From assembly GCA_964457545.1 (NCBI GenBank), contig CAYWEN010000013.1, positions 21,035 to 85,034 of the forward strand: a stretch of 64,000 nt of DNA. The letters run 5' to 3'. The notes below the pieces were generated by a model. The model saw nothing but the letters and a program-made list of their open reading frames with translations, searched no databases and was not told the DNA's origin. This document shows positions 35,389 through 43,791 of the stretch, piece after piece. The first letter of the stretch is position 1. The number at the start of each line of letters is the position of its first letter. The DNA is from JAGGTJ01 sp964457545. GTDB taxonomy: Bacteria; Desulfobacterota; DSM-4660; Desulfatiglandales; Desulfatiglandaceae. Made by a program: the position numbers and the translations under genes.

Positions 35389-35928
35389 ATGAATATTCTT
35401 GACTGGATTATAATCGGAATAATGGTGTTTCTTTTGGTTAGGGGAACATTTCGCGGTTTTTTTATAGAGATTGCCTCCCTGACAGGCGTGCTGCTGGGCA
35501 TATGGCTCGCCAATGTTTTTCAGACCGATGTCACCGGGATACTGAAACAGTTTCTTCCCGTGGGAAGATATCTGTCTCTTGTCAGTTTTGCAGGCATCTT
35601 TCTCGTTGTCTTTTTTCTCTGTAATATAATTGCATGGTTACTTAAAACACTGACAGCCAAAACTCCCTTGGGTTTTATGGACAGGGGTTTTGGGGCCTGT
35701 ATGGCAATGGCAAAGGGTATAGTTATAATATACTTTGTTATAGTTATAATGACCTTTTACATGCCGTCCAAAAATCCTCTTATAGCACAGTCAAAGCTGG
35801 CTCCGCTGATTATCAGATCCTATCAATCCATCGTTGCCATCATATCCCCTGAATACTATAATAAACTGAAAAGGAAATTTATCGGGACCGGAAAGAACAT
35901 AAAAGAAATAATCACCCTGCATTTATAG
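35389..35928 (+). CDS. CvpA family membrane protein
   Basis: A 179-residue integral membrane protein of the CvpA family, named for colicin V production; bacterial function is poorly defined (envelope homeostasis has been proposed). Four hydrophobic helices are visible, starting with LDWIIIGIMVFLLVRGTFRG, whose RGxxRGxxxE pattern (GTFRGFFIEIASLTG) is typical. The gene lies 57 nt after motB and may be in the same unit. The next gene, mazG, starts 370 nt downstream. Confidence 0.85.
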   Translation: MNILDWIIIGIMVFLLVRGTFRGFFIEIASLTGVLLGIWLANVFQTDVTGILKQFLPVGRYLSLVSFAGIFLVVFFLCNIIAWLLKTLTAKTPLGFMDRGFGACMAMAKGIVIIYFVIVIMTFYMPSKNPLIAQSKLAPLIIRSYQSIVAIISPEYYNKLKRKFIGTGKNIKEIITLHL

Positions 35929-36238
35929 CCTTCTTTTTTGACTATTGTTTATCGGCTTGTAACTCACCTGTGTTTCCGGTCTGTCAATATTATGCAACCT
36001 TTAACACTTTCAGAACCTGCCTGTCTGCTGTCCGGACAGACAACCTGGACATGCAAAGAGCGCACATGCATAATATCATGATTTTCCGCGCCTTACCCGG
36101 ACTTTTTCATCCTGCTGGATGGATCCCGGGTTTTCCTGATATTGAAAAAGGCATCCTGTCTCATAAACCTGAAATGGATATCTGATCATATTACACGGCA
36201 AGGGCAGACATTAAATGGATCAGGGAAAGAAACAGGCC
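35929..36238. other. Intergenic region between CvpA and mazG
   Basis: About 310 bp. A plus-strand open frame at 35970-36185 (71 codons) has no ribosome binding site or family resemblance and is not called. No terminator hairpin was seen after cvpA. Confidence 0.4.
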
Positions 36239-36269
36239 TTGACACCAGATATCTGTTTGTAAATATAAC
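36239..36269 (+). promoter_or_regulatory. Possible promoter of mazG
   Basis: TTGACA (36239-36244) is followed 19 bp later by TATAAC (36264-36269). The spacing is long, so this is weak. The predicted start would give a leader of about 20-25 nt before the mazG ATG at 36298. Confidence 0.25.
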
Positions 36270-36297
36270 CTGTTCAGGGATACATATACTGTAAGTT

Positions 36298-37095
36298 ATG
36301 GACGAAAACAGACTTTCAAAGGCTGTAGTTGATCTTGCAAGACTGGCAGCACGTCTCAGAGGAAAGGGAGGATGTCCCTGGGACGCAAAACAGACAGATT
36401 CAACAGTCAAAACATATCTGCTTGAAGAGGCATATGAAGTTGTTGATGCTGTAGAAAACAGATCCAGCCCTGATGTATGTGAAGAACTGGGAGACCTGCT
36501 CTTTCAGATTGTTTTTCTGTCCTTGCTGGCCGAAGAAAGGAAAGAATTTGATCTTACTGACGTAGTGGAAAAGATTACTGAAAAGATGATCAGGAGGCAT
36601 CCTCATGTGTTTGGCAACAAAAAAGTGAACGGAGTCGAGGAGGTACTTGACAACTGGGTCAAGATCAAAATGAAAGAAAAGAATGCCGGAAAAGAGGATA
36701 TCCTGAACAATGTGCCCAAAGACCTGCCTGCCCTTTTAAGGGCACACAGGTTAAGCGAACGGGCAGCAAAACTGAATTTTGACTGGCAAGACAGGGATGA
36801 GATATGGAAAAAGGTTCAGGAAGAGTTCAGGGAAATGGAAGATGCAATCCAATCGGGCGATAGCAAACGGGTACGTGAAGAAATGGGAGACCTTATGTTC
36901 AGTATTGTAAACCTGGCGCGACATTGGGGACAGAACGCTGAAGATATCATGAGATTTTCCAACAATAAATTCATGACACGTTTTTCAAATATGAAACAGC
37001 GCCTGACAGATTCCGGGATCGACATTGAAAAGGCCACTCCTGAACAGATGAATCAGGCATGGGAAGGTATCAAAAGACAGAAAAAAACGGCTTGA
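36298..37095 (+). CDS. mazG: Nucleoside triphosphate pyrophosphohydrolase MazG
   Basis: All-alpha NTP pyrophosphatase that hydrolyses non-canonical or excess NTPs. Both tandem MazG domains are present: the first with LRGKGGCPWDAKQT, EEAYEVVDAVE and EELGDLLFQIVF; the second with WQDRDEIWKKVQEEFREMED and REEMGDLMFSIVNLARH. The metal-binding EExxE/ExxD residues are conserved. The length of 265 aa is normal. It is followed 67 nt later by plsC. The start ATG at 36298 is preceded by a weak ribosome binding site. Confidence 0.95.
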   Translation: MDENRLSKAVVDLARLAARLRGKGGCPWDAKQTDSTVKTYLLEEAYEVVDAVENRSSPDVCEELGDLLFQIVFLSLLAEERKEFDLTDVVEKITEKMIRRHPHVFGNKKVNGVEEVLDNWVKIKMKEKNAGKEDILNNVPKDLPALLRAHRLSERAAKLNFDWQDRDEIWKKVQEEFREMEDAIQSGDSKRVREEMGDLMFSIVNLARHWGQNAEDIMRFSNNKFMTRFSNMKQRLTDSGIDIEKATPEQMNQAWEGIKRQKKTA

Positions 37096-37162
37096 ACGCA
37101 TCTTTCCGCAACAAATCAGTTTTTGGACACAGCAGATAAAAGAGCTTGAAAAAGGGTCTTTT

Positions 37163-37936
37163 ATGGATAAAAAGCTGTCTGCGCATACCAATGCAAATCG
37201 TACAGGCAAGATACCACGGGTTTATCTTATGGCAAGATCATTATGCCTAAATACATTGATTGCTCTTGATACTCTTATATTTTGTGGATGGACAGCAATA
37301 GTTGTTTTGATTTTAAGAAAAAAAGGCAACCAGACCTGTTGTCTTGTTGAAAGACCATGGGCAAGATTTATTATATGGGTATGCGGTATTAAAGGCAAAA
37401 TAACAGGCACAGAAAATGTACACAAGGATACTGCATATATCTTTATGAGCAATCACCAGAGCTTTTTTGACATATTCATACTTACTGCGCATATACCTGT
37501 GCCCTTCAAGTTTGTACTGAAAAACGAACTTATGAAGATATTTCCTCTCGGCCCTGCAATGAAACTGGCAGGACATGCAGGCATTGACAGAAAAAACCCA
37601 AAAAGCGCTCTTAACTCCCTGAAAACAATTGCAAAAAAGATACAGAACGGAACATCATTTCTTATCTTTCCCGAAGGGACAAGAAGTGATGACGGGCACC
37701 TTAATACATTTAAAAAGGGCGGTTTCACCCTTGCACTCAAATCAGGTTGCGATATTGTTCCTGTTATAATAAAAGGCACGCGCCATATTGTTCCAAAAGG
37801 CAGTCTGAAAATCATGAAATCAGATTTTGAATTGCATATAGGAAACCCGATAAAGGCAAAAGGATACAGAAAGCAAAACATACATGAACTTATGGACAAG
37901 ACAAGAAACAGTATGGTTAAACTGCTTGAAGCCTGA
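37163..37936 (+). CDS. plsC: 1-acyl-sn-glycerol-3-phosphate acyltransferase
   Basis: Membrane-associated acyltransferase that makes phosphatidic acid from lysophosphatidic acid. The catalytic HX4D motif is SNHQSFFDIF (about residues 94-103) and the FPEGTRS motif follows near residue 172. A hydrophobic segment at residues 27-50 anchors it to the membrane. The start ATG at 37163 is preceded by a GGG-containing site; the length of 257 aa is normal. It lies between mazG and an exported protein of unknown function. Confidence 0.92.
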   Translation: MDKKLSAHTNANRTGKIPRVYLMARSLCLNTLIALDTLIFCGWTAIVVLILRKKGNQTCCLVERPWARFIIWVCGIKGKITGTENVHKDTAYIFMSNHQSFFDIFILTAHIPVPFKFVLKNELMKIFPLGPAMKLAGHAGIDRKNPKSALNSLKTIAKKIQNGTSFLIFPEGTRSDDGHLNTFKKGGFTLALKSGCDIVPVIIKGTRHIVPKGSLKIMKSDFELHIGNPIKAKGYRKQNIHELMDKTRNSMVKLLEA

Positions 37937-38048
37937 TTTTTACAGGCAACATGTTTGCATTTCCGGAAGTTTTTACAAAAAGCCCACTTGTTGAGCACCA
38001 TGAAAATATCGGCAGGTCTGCCTTTCAATATTATTTATGGAAACAACA

Positions 38049-38798
38049 ATGACCTTGATAAACAGATTCCTGTTACCCAGAAAAATGGCAGCAATATTCC
38101 TTATGGCTGTTTCAATGTCTATATTGCCCGCTGCTGCACATTCGTATCTCATCCCTATTGAACAACTTCTCGGGTTTATGGTAAAAAAGATTCACAGGTC
38201 AAGACCGACAGTTATCACAAGATCAGTCCACAATATTGATCCTGTAAACAGAGAGATACAAACTGTATTTGAAGAAAGAATCCGGTTTGACACCCCAAAC
38301 CTGTACTATTTTGAAACAACATCAACACCAACGGGAGACACCTCCTATGATTTTGCCAACAATAACAGGGACAAGGATCTGCTTTTTTATATGCTGTTTT
38401 TTGCAAGAAACGCCAATGAAGCAACAAGGTTTCTTTCAGGCCTTTGCATCAATCCGAAAACCGAGACCTTCACCAGATTGGATAAAACCATTGTTTACAG
38501 AATTGGTGGCACAGAAAAAGATGCCCCGTATCTCATGATAGACAAAGATAAATTTCTGCCCTTGCAGATTTGTTACTACAATGATCCTGACAGAGATGAA
38601 ATGGTTGTTGTCCGGTTTTCAGACTATAAAAAGATCGGAAAAAGATGGTTCCCTCTTGAAATAACATACCGGAAAGGTAGCAGTATTGTCAGGCGTTACA
38701 TTCATACAGAGATCAAGCCTGGCAAGAGAACAACTGTTGGCTGTCCATTTATGAAACTGCCGGAACCCCCATGCAAAAAAACTGCTGTATATCCCTGA
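38049..38798 (+). CDS. Exported LolA-like protein of unknown function
   Basis: A protein of about 249 residues with a signal peptide (MTLINRFLLPRKMAAIFLMA, cleaved probably after SILPAAAHS). The body is beta-rich, with alternating strands such as QTVFEERIRFDTPNLYYFE and KIGKRWFPLEITYRKGSSIV, recalling the LolA/LolB barrel of outer-membrane lipoprotein carriers. The family match is inference from pattern only. An alternative ATG lies 12 nt upstream at 38037; 38049 is preferred because GGA is at a better distance. The next gene, an HD-domain protein, has an open frame overlapping its 3' end, but its true start is downstream. Confidence 0.6.
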   Translation: MTLINRFLLPRKMAAIFLMAVSMSILPAAAHSYLIPIEQLLGFMVKKIHRSRPTVITRSVHNIDPVNREIQTVFEERIRFDTPNLYYFETTSTPTGDTSYDFANNNRDKDLLFYMLFFARNANEATRFLSGLCINPKTETFTRLDKTIVYRIGGTEKDAPYLMIDKDKFLPLQICYYNDPDRDEMVVVRFSDYKKIGKRWFPLEITYRKGSSIVRRYIHTEIKPGKRTTVGCPFMKLPEPPCKKTAVYP

Positions 38799-38851
38799 AA
38801 GGCATTACACATAATCATGGACAATCTGAAGTCTTAAACAGGAGAAAAAAC

Positions 38852-39580
38852 ATGAAATGTCCAGGCCAGGATACGCAATACTGGAACAAGGATGCCATCT
38901 TTGAGATAAAATGTCCGGATTGCGGCACAAAGATAGAATTTTTCAAGGATGATACTTCGAGAAAATGTACCGGATGCGGAAAAAGGATTGTCAATCCAAA
39001 AATGGATTTTGGTTGCGCCTCCTACTGTCAGTTTGCGGAACAGTGCATAGGACAACTGCCGGAAGAATTCCTGAAAAAGAGAGATGACCTCCTGAAAGAC
39101 AGGGTGGCCATTGCCATGAAGAAATATTTTAAACGGGATTTCAAACGCATAGGACATGCAGTAAAGGTTGCAAGATATGCCGAGGAAATAGGCAGGAATG
39201 AAAAAGGAGATCTTGGTGTGATTATTGTTGCAGCATACCTCCACGACATAGGAATAAAAAACGCAGAAGAAAAATACAACTCCAATTCTCCTAAATACCA
39301 GGAACTTGAAGGGCCGCCCGTGGCGAGACAGATCCTTGAAGAATTGAATGCAAACAGTGCCCTTGTTGAAGAGGTGTGCGATATTGTCGGACACCATCAT
39401 CATCCCGGAAAAGACGAAAGTGTGAACTTTAAAGTCCTGTACGACGCTGATCTGATCACCAATATTGAGGAAAACAACAAGGAAAAACCTATAGACAGGG
39501 AACATATCAAACAGATAATCAACAAATCTTTTTTAACGGAATCAGGCAGAAAAAAGGCAGAAGAAATCCTCCTGTCCTGA
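38852..39580 (+). CDS. HD domain protein with N-terminal zinc ribbon
   Basis: A 242-residue protein. Residues 20-45 form a zinc ribbon (IKCPDCGTKIEFF and KCTGCGKRIVNP), followed by a Cys-rich FGCASYCQFAEQC, then a catalytic HD phosphohydrolase domain: His in FKRIGHAVKVARYAE, the HD pair in AAYLHDIGIKN and GHHHHPGKDES, with Asp in VLYDADLIT. Substrate unknown. The start at 38852 has AGGAGAAAA upstream; the frame is open to 38771 but overlaps the preceding gene. It is followed by a ferredoxin gene after 340 nt containing repeat R2, so cotranscription is uncertain. Confidence 0.85.
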   Translation: MKCPGQDTQYWNKDAIFEIKCPDCGTKIEFFKDDTSRKCTGCGKRIVNPKMDFGCASYCQFAEQCIGQLPEEFLKKRDDLLKDRVAIAMKKYFKRDFKRIGHAVKVARYAEEIGRNEKGDLGVIIVAAYLHDIGIKNAEEKYNSNSPKYQELEGPPVARQILEELNANSALVEEVCDIVGHHHHPGKDESVNFKVLYDADLITNIEENNKEKPIDREHIKQIINKSFLTESGRKKAEEILLS

Positions 39581-39744
39581 ACAGTTTCTCTGCATTCAGG
39601 ATATACAGACAGAAAGGCCCTTTTGTTCAGAATGCCTTGCACAATTACACAAGATTACCCTCTGTACACATAGCTCGGGTAGCTTGCATAACAAATACAT
39701 GACATTTAAAAAGCAGCATGCAGATAAAGGTTATATGTATCAGT
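39581..39744. other. Intergenic region between HD protein and repeat R2
   Basis: Together with R2 and the 72 bp after it, this gap totals 340 bp without a gene. No terminator or promoter box pair stands out in this part. Confidence 0.4.
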
Positions 39745-39848
39745 TCAATAATAGGGGGATAGCAGCGAACGTACCACCAGGGCAGGAGGATCCGCTCCGG
39801 GCCTCCCGGCAGTCGCGTCAGAAAAATCCTCCTGCCCCTGTTTATTGA
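39745..39848. repeat. Dispersed repeat R2, copy 1 (complete, palindromic)
   Basis: A 104-bp element with imperfect ends TCAATAATAGG (39745-39755) and CCTGTTTATTGA (39837-39848). Inside lies a perfect 12-bp inverted repeat: GGGCAGGAGGAT (39780-39791) with ATCCTCCTGCCC (39826-39837). The left arm matches the copy at 2716-2781. It lies between the HD-domain gene and the ferredoxin gene. Confidence 0.7.
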
Positions 39849-39920
39849 GCTATTACGGTTAGATAATGTGATTGATACATATAAATCAGGAAACAACCTC
39901 ATAAAACTGAAAGAGGAAAA

Positions 39921-40667
39921 ATGAAGGTAAAAAGAAAAATAATAGAAATTGATGAAGAACTCTGTAATGGATGCGGAAACTGTGTGACATCATGTGCCGA
40001 AGGGGCATTACAGGTGATAAACGGCAAGGCAAAGGTTGTTAATGATCAGTTTTGCGATGGCCTTGGAGCCTGTATTGGAGAATGTCCCCAGGGCGCCCTT
40101 AAAATCGTTGAACGTATTGCAGAAGATTTTGATGAAAAGGCCGTTGAAGAATATCTGAACGAACTGAAGCAAAAGGAGCAAACCGAGGGCAATCACAATG
40201 AAACTCTTCAGTGCGGTTGCCCTTCTGCAGAACCTGCAACCTTTTCAGAAGGCAACCTCAGTTGTGAATCAACAAATATTCCTTCAGAACTAACAGGGTC
40301 ATCACTAATGCACTGGCCTGTACAGATAAGGCTCATTCCAGTTAATGCACCTTTTCTCAGGAATGCCGATCTTCTCGTAACAGCCGACTGTGTCCCTGTT
40401 GCATATCCTTCATTCCATTCAGATTTTCTCAAGGGCAAGGTCGTCATGTTAGGTTGTCCGAAATTTGATGATGCTGACAGTTACCTTGAAAAATTTACCG
40501 GGATTTTCAGAGCAGCAGACATAAAAAGCATAACAGTTCTTGTTATGGAAGTCCCCTGCTGTTCAGGATTGCCCGGCATACTGAAACGGGCCATGGACAT
40601 GGCAGGAGTCAATATACCTATGAGACAGGTTACTGTAAGTTCCAAAGGAGAAATTGTTTTATCATAA
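39921..40667 (+). CDS. 4Fe-4S dicluster ferredoxin-like protein
   Basis: A 248-residue iron-sulfur protein. Residues 14-30 carry a [4Fe-4S] motif (CNGCGNCVTSCAEGAL); a second, unusual motif reads FCDGLGACIGECPQGAL. A charged helical linker with several cysteines (LQCGCPS) follows, and the C-terminal part (VVMLGCPKFDDADSYLEKF, MEVPCCSGL) contains three more cysteines of unknown role. Single-cluster ferredoxin domains coupled to such C-terminal regions occur in many anaerobes. AGAGGAAAA precedes the ATG at 39921. It is followed by a terminator active mainly on the opposite strand. Confidence 0.88.
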   Translation: MKVKRKIIEIDEELCNGCGNCVTSCAEGALQVINGKAKVVNDQFCDGLGACIGECPQGALKIVERIAEDFDEKAVEEYLNELKQKEQTEGNHNETLQCGCPSAEPATFSEGNLSCESTNIPSELTGSSLMHWPVQIRLIPVNAPFLRNADLLVTADCVPVAYPSFHSDFLKGKVVMLGCPKFDDADSYLEKFTGIFRAADIKSITVLVMEVPCCSGLPGILKRAMDMAGVNIPMRQVTVSSKGEIVLS

Positions 40668-40738
40668 TTTCCCTGCTTGCACATTGCCTATGCTGTACCC
40701 CCTTGAACAATGCCATGTATTCACAAGATCAAAAAAAA

Positions 40739-40773
40739 GGCTGCTCAAAATCACAACCTGATTCTGAGCAGCC
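40739..40773 (-). terminator. Terminator of the lon-tRNA transcript (minus strand)
   Basis: GGCTGCTCA (40739-40747) pairs with TGAGCAGCC (40765-40773). On the minus strand the hairpin is followed by eight T, a strong intrinsic terminator for transcription coming from lon and the tRNA genes. On the plus strand only TT then AAAG follow, so termination of the ferredoxin transcript here is weaker but possible. Confidence 0.8.
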
Positions 40774-40863
40774 TTAAAGATTTATAAAACCTGTCCCGTT
40801 ACATCAGATCACAACCCTCCATACGGGGAAAAGACCTGACGAACAGACACAATCTTTTTACAC

Positions 40864-40976
40864 GGCTTCCGCCTTATAAATGGTCTTTTTGCACAATTCC
40901 GATGTCAATCTCTTGCACAAAATTCTCATTTACAGATTGGAAAACCAGGCGTGCCACAATAAATTTACAAATGGGC
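40864..40976 (-). repeat. Dispersed repeat R1, copy F (downstream of tRNA-Asp)
   Basis: Read on the minus strand it contains GGTTTTCCAATCTGTAAATG, then GATTGACATCGGAATTGTGC and AAAAAGACCATTTATAAGGC. It matches copies A, B and E. Its 5' side lies within 20 nt of the encoded CCA of tRNA-Asp and its 3' side is about 90 nt before the terminator, so it is part of the tRNA precursor transcript. Confidence 0.75.
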
Positions 40977-40994
40977 ACTACCCAAATAAAAAGA

Positions 40995-41073
40995 TGGCGG
41001 GGACGACGAGACTCGAACTCGCGACCTCCGGCGTGACAGGCCGGCGTTCTAACCAAAGCTGAACTACGCCCCC
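40995..41073 (-). tRNA. tRNA-Asp (GTC), CCA encoded
   Basis: On the minus strand the acceptor GGGGGCG pairs with CGTCCCC (one G-T pair). The D arm is GTTC/GAAC. The anticodon stem-loop CCGGC-CTGTCAC-GCCGG gives anticodon GTC for aspartate. The T arm contains TTCGAGT. Discriminator G and CCA are encoded. The D-loop is two bases longer than in Escherichia coli tRNA-Asp, giving 79 nt. It lies 5 nt after tRNA-Val. Confidence 0.95.
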
Positions 41074-41078
41074 ATAAA

Positions 41079-41151
41079 TAGGCGGAACGGGGCTTGAACC
41101 CGTGACCCCCGGCTTGTAAGGCCGATGCTCTCCCAACTGAGCTATCCGCCT
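41079..41151 (-). tRNA. tRNA-Val (TAC), CCA not encoded
   Basis: On the minus strand the acceptor AGGCGGA pairs with TCCGCCT, with discriminator A and no encoded CCA (TTT follows). The D arm is GCTC/GAGC; the anticodon loop CTTACAA gives anticodon TAC for valine; the T loop is TTCAAGC. It is the first of two tRNAs downstream of lon, in the same direction, and 163 nt after the lon stop. Confidence 0.95.
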
Positions 41152-41314
41152 ATGCTGATAAAAAGATATTATACATAGTATCAGTCTTTTTGTCAAGCAT
41201 ATTTTATAATACATTCATGGACAACAAGCGCTACAATACTTTATTCCACCTTGCCTGCCCCATGCAGCAATCAAGCGCAAGACCGGCAAAGGGAAAACCC
41301 TGAAAAGACATATG

Positions 41315-43777
41315 CTAATGAGCCATTACCGCAGTACTGGTATTGGAAGAATTGCCCTTTATTTTGAGAATATCATCAAGACTAAAAGCAGGAGATCCCT
41401 CATCAGGGCCAAACAGGGTTTCCCCCTCTTTAAGGACAAGGGTCTTTTCCAGTACTTCATCCATATGGCGAACAAGTACAAGTTCCACCTTGTTAAGTAT
41501 CTTCCTGGGAATTTCTGCAATATCTTTTTTATTCTCAAATGGTATAAGGACCTTCTCTATTCCCCCTCTGTGTGCCGCCAATATCTTTTCTTTCAGCCCG
41601 CCAATAGGAAGCACCCTCCCTCTGAGAGTTATTTCTCCTGTCATTGCTATCTTGCTGTTAACAGGCTTCTGAGAAAGAGCAGATACAATTGCAGTAGCAA
41701 GCGTTATACCGGCAGAAGGGCCGTCCTTTGGAATGGCTCCTTCAGGCACATGAATGTGAATATCTATCTTTTCATAAAAATTTTCAGGCAGTTTAAGCTT
41801 CTTTGCCCGTGATCTCACATAGCTTAAGGCAGCCTGGGCAGATTCCTGCATTACATCACCCAGCTTCCCTGTCAGGCTCAGATGTCCTTTGCCTGGCATA
41901 ATAGTAACCTCTATCTGTAGAAGCTCTCCTCCCACTTCGGTCCATGCCAGTCCTGTTGCCATACCAACAGCATCTTTTTCTTCATTACGGCCATAGAAAA
42001 ACTTCGGAACACCAAGATACTTGTGAACAGACTGGGCAGATATCGATACCTTTGTATCTTTTCCGTTCTTGACAACCTTTTTTGCCACCTTTCTGCAAAT
42101 CGCTGATATCTCCCGTTCCAGATTCCTCACACCAGCCTCCCTGGTATAATGCCGAATAATTGTGAGGATGGCTCCATCACTGAAAGATATATTGTCCACA
42201 GTGAGACCGTTCTGCTCTATCTGCTTCTTTATAAGGAATTTTTTTGCAATGTTCAACTTTTCATGCTCGGTATATCCAGGCAGGCTGATAATCTCCATTC
42301 TGTCCTGCAAAGGCAAAGGAATACTGTATAGTGTGTTCGCTGTTGTAATAAAAAAGATATCAGACAGATCATAATCCAGATCAAGATAATGATCATTAAA
42401 AGCAGAATTCTGCTCAGGATCAAGCACCTCCAGAAGGGCAGCAGAAGGATCACCCCTGAAATCAGTGCTCATCTTGTCCACCTCATCAAGACAAAAAACA
42501 GGATTATTCGCCTTGGCCTTTTTCAGTGACTGAATAATCTTGCCCGGAAGAGCCCCTATATAGGTTCTTCTATGTCCCCTGATCTCTGCCTCATCCCTGA
42601 CACCTCCAAGGGACAATCGGACAAAATTCCTGCCCGTAGCCCTGGCAACGGACTTTGCCAATGATGTTTTTCCCACACCCGGGGGACCAACAAGACACAG
42701 GATAGGGCCCTTCACCTTCTTGGTAAGGTGCTGTACAGCAAGATACTCAAGAATCCTCTCTTTCGGTTTTTCAAGACCGTAGTGATCCTCTTCAAGAATT
42801 GCTTCTGCCTTTTGAAGATCCAGGGTGTCCTTGGTCTTTTTATTCCAGGGCAGAGCAAGTATCCAGTCAAGATAGTTGCGTACAACAGTGGCCTCCGCAG
42901 ACATGGGCGACATCATCTTGAGCTTTTTAAATTCCTGGTTAACACGGGATCGGGCCTCCTTGGGCAGCCTCTTCTTTTTTATTGCCTTGTGCAGTTCATC
43001 AAGTTCAGTCTTGAAATCATCCTTTACTCCCATTTCCTTTTGTATGGCCCGCATCTGCTCATTAAGATAATAGTCTTTTTGAGTCTTTTCCATCTGAGAT
43101 TTGACGCGTTTTTTCAGACGCTGCTCCAGACGAAGAATATCTATCTCTGCTCCCAGTTTTTCAAGGAGTTTTTCAAGACGAAGATTAAGGTCCTGTATTT
43201 CAAGAAGCTGCTGCTTATCTTCAACCTTCAGGGACAGGTGCCCGGTTATGGTATCACATAACCTCACAGGGTCATCAATGGAGGTTACAGTAGCAACTAT
43301 CTCATGGCTTATCTTGTTGGAAAGTTTGGCATATTCTTCAAAATTGGAATTTATGGTGCGAATCAGCACCTGCATTTCCAGATTATCAGTATAGGTAGTA
43401 GGAAGTTTTTTTACCTCCACCATCAAAAAATCTTTCTGATCCAGGAATCTCTCTATCTTTCCCCTCTCCTGCCCTTCTATCAGGACCTTTACAGTACCAT
43501 CAGGCAGTCTGAGAAGCTGCAGCACGGTAGAAATAACACCGTGGGAATATATGTCCTTGGGATCGGGATTGTCTGTGGATGCCTGTTTTTGCGCCGACAA
43601 AAATATCTCCTTGTTATGAGACATGGCATATTCCAGGGCGCGTACAGACTTGCTCCTTCCTACAAACAACGGAACCACCACATTGGGAAAGATTACCACA
43701 TCCCTCAAAGGTAAAAGGGGATATGAATACCTTTCTTTCTTTATTGTTTCATTGTTTTCTTTTTTATCATCAAACAT
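41315..43777 (-). CDS. lon: ATP-dependent protease Lon
   Basis: Cytoplasmic AAA+ serine protease for misfolded and regulatory proteins. The N-terminal LON substrate-binding domain starts at LPLLPLRDVVIFPN-like residues (PLLPLRDVVIFPNVVVPLFV). The ATPase has Walker A GPPGVGKTSLAKS and Walker B FCLDEVDKM. The protease domain carries the catalytic Ser in PKDGPSAGITLATA and Lys in GGLKEKILAAHRGG. The start at 43777 (MFDDKKEN) has AGGAGG upstream; 820 aa is normal. It follows clpX by 15 nt and precedes two tRNAs, completing the tig-clpP-clpX-lon series. Confidence 0.97.
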   Translation of the reverse strand: MFDDKKENNETIKKERYSYPLLPLRDVVIFPNVVVPLFVGRSKSVRALEYAMSHNKEIFLSAQKQASTDNPDPKDIYSHGVISTVLQLLRLPDGTVKVLIEGQERGKIERFLDQKDFLMVEVKKLPTTYTDNLEMQVLIRTINSNFEEYAKLSNKISHEIVATVTSIDDPVRLCDTITGHLSLKVEDKQQLLEIQDLNLRLEKLLEKLGAEIDILRLEQRLKKRVKSQMEKTQKDYYLNEQMRAIQKEMGVKDDFKTELDELHKAIKKKRLPKEARSRVNQEFKKLKMMSPMSAEATVVRNYLDWILALPWNKKTKDTLDLQKAEAILEEDHYGLEKPKERILEYLAVQHLTKKVKGPILCLVGPPGVGKTSLAKSVARATGRNFVRLSLGGVRDEAEIRGHRRTYIGALPGKIIQSLKKAKANNPVFCLDEVDKMSTDFRGDPSAALLEVLDPEQNSAFNDHYLDLDYDLSDIFFITTANTLYSIPLPLQDRMEIISLPGYTEHEKLNIAKKFLIKKQIEQNGLTVDNISFSDGAILTIIRHYTREAGVRNLEREISAICRKVAKKVVKNGKDTKVSISAQSVHKYLGVPKFFYGRNEEKDAVGMATGLAWTEVGGELLQIEVTIMPGKGHLSLTGKLGDVMQESAQAALSYVRSRAKKLKLPENFYEKIDIHIHVPEGAIPKDGPSAGITLATAIVSALSQKPVNSKIAMTGEITLRGRVLPIGGLKEKILAAHRGGIEKVLIPFENKKDIAEIPRKILNKVELVLVRHMDEVLEKTLVLKEGETLFGPDEGSPAFSLDDILKIKGNSSNTSTAVMAH

Positions 43778-43791
43778 ATTATTACCTCCTG

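Noticed and set aside
35970..36185. 71-codon frame between the CvpA gene and mazG
   Set aside because: No ribosome binding site or family resemblance; more likely chance.
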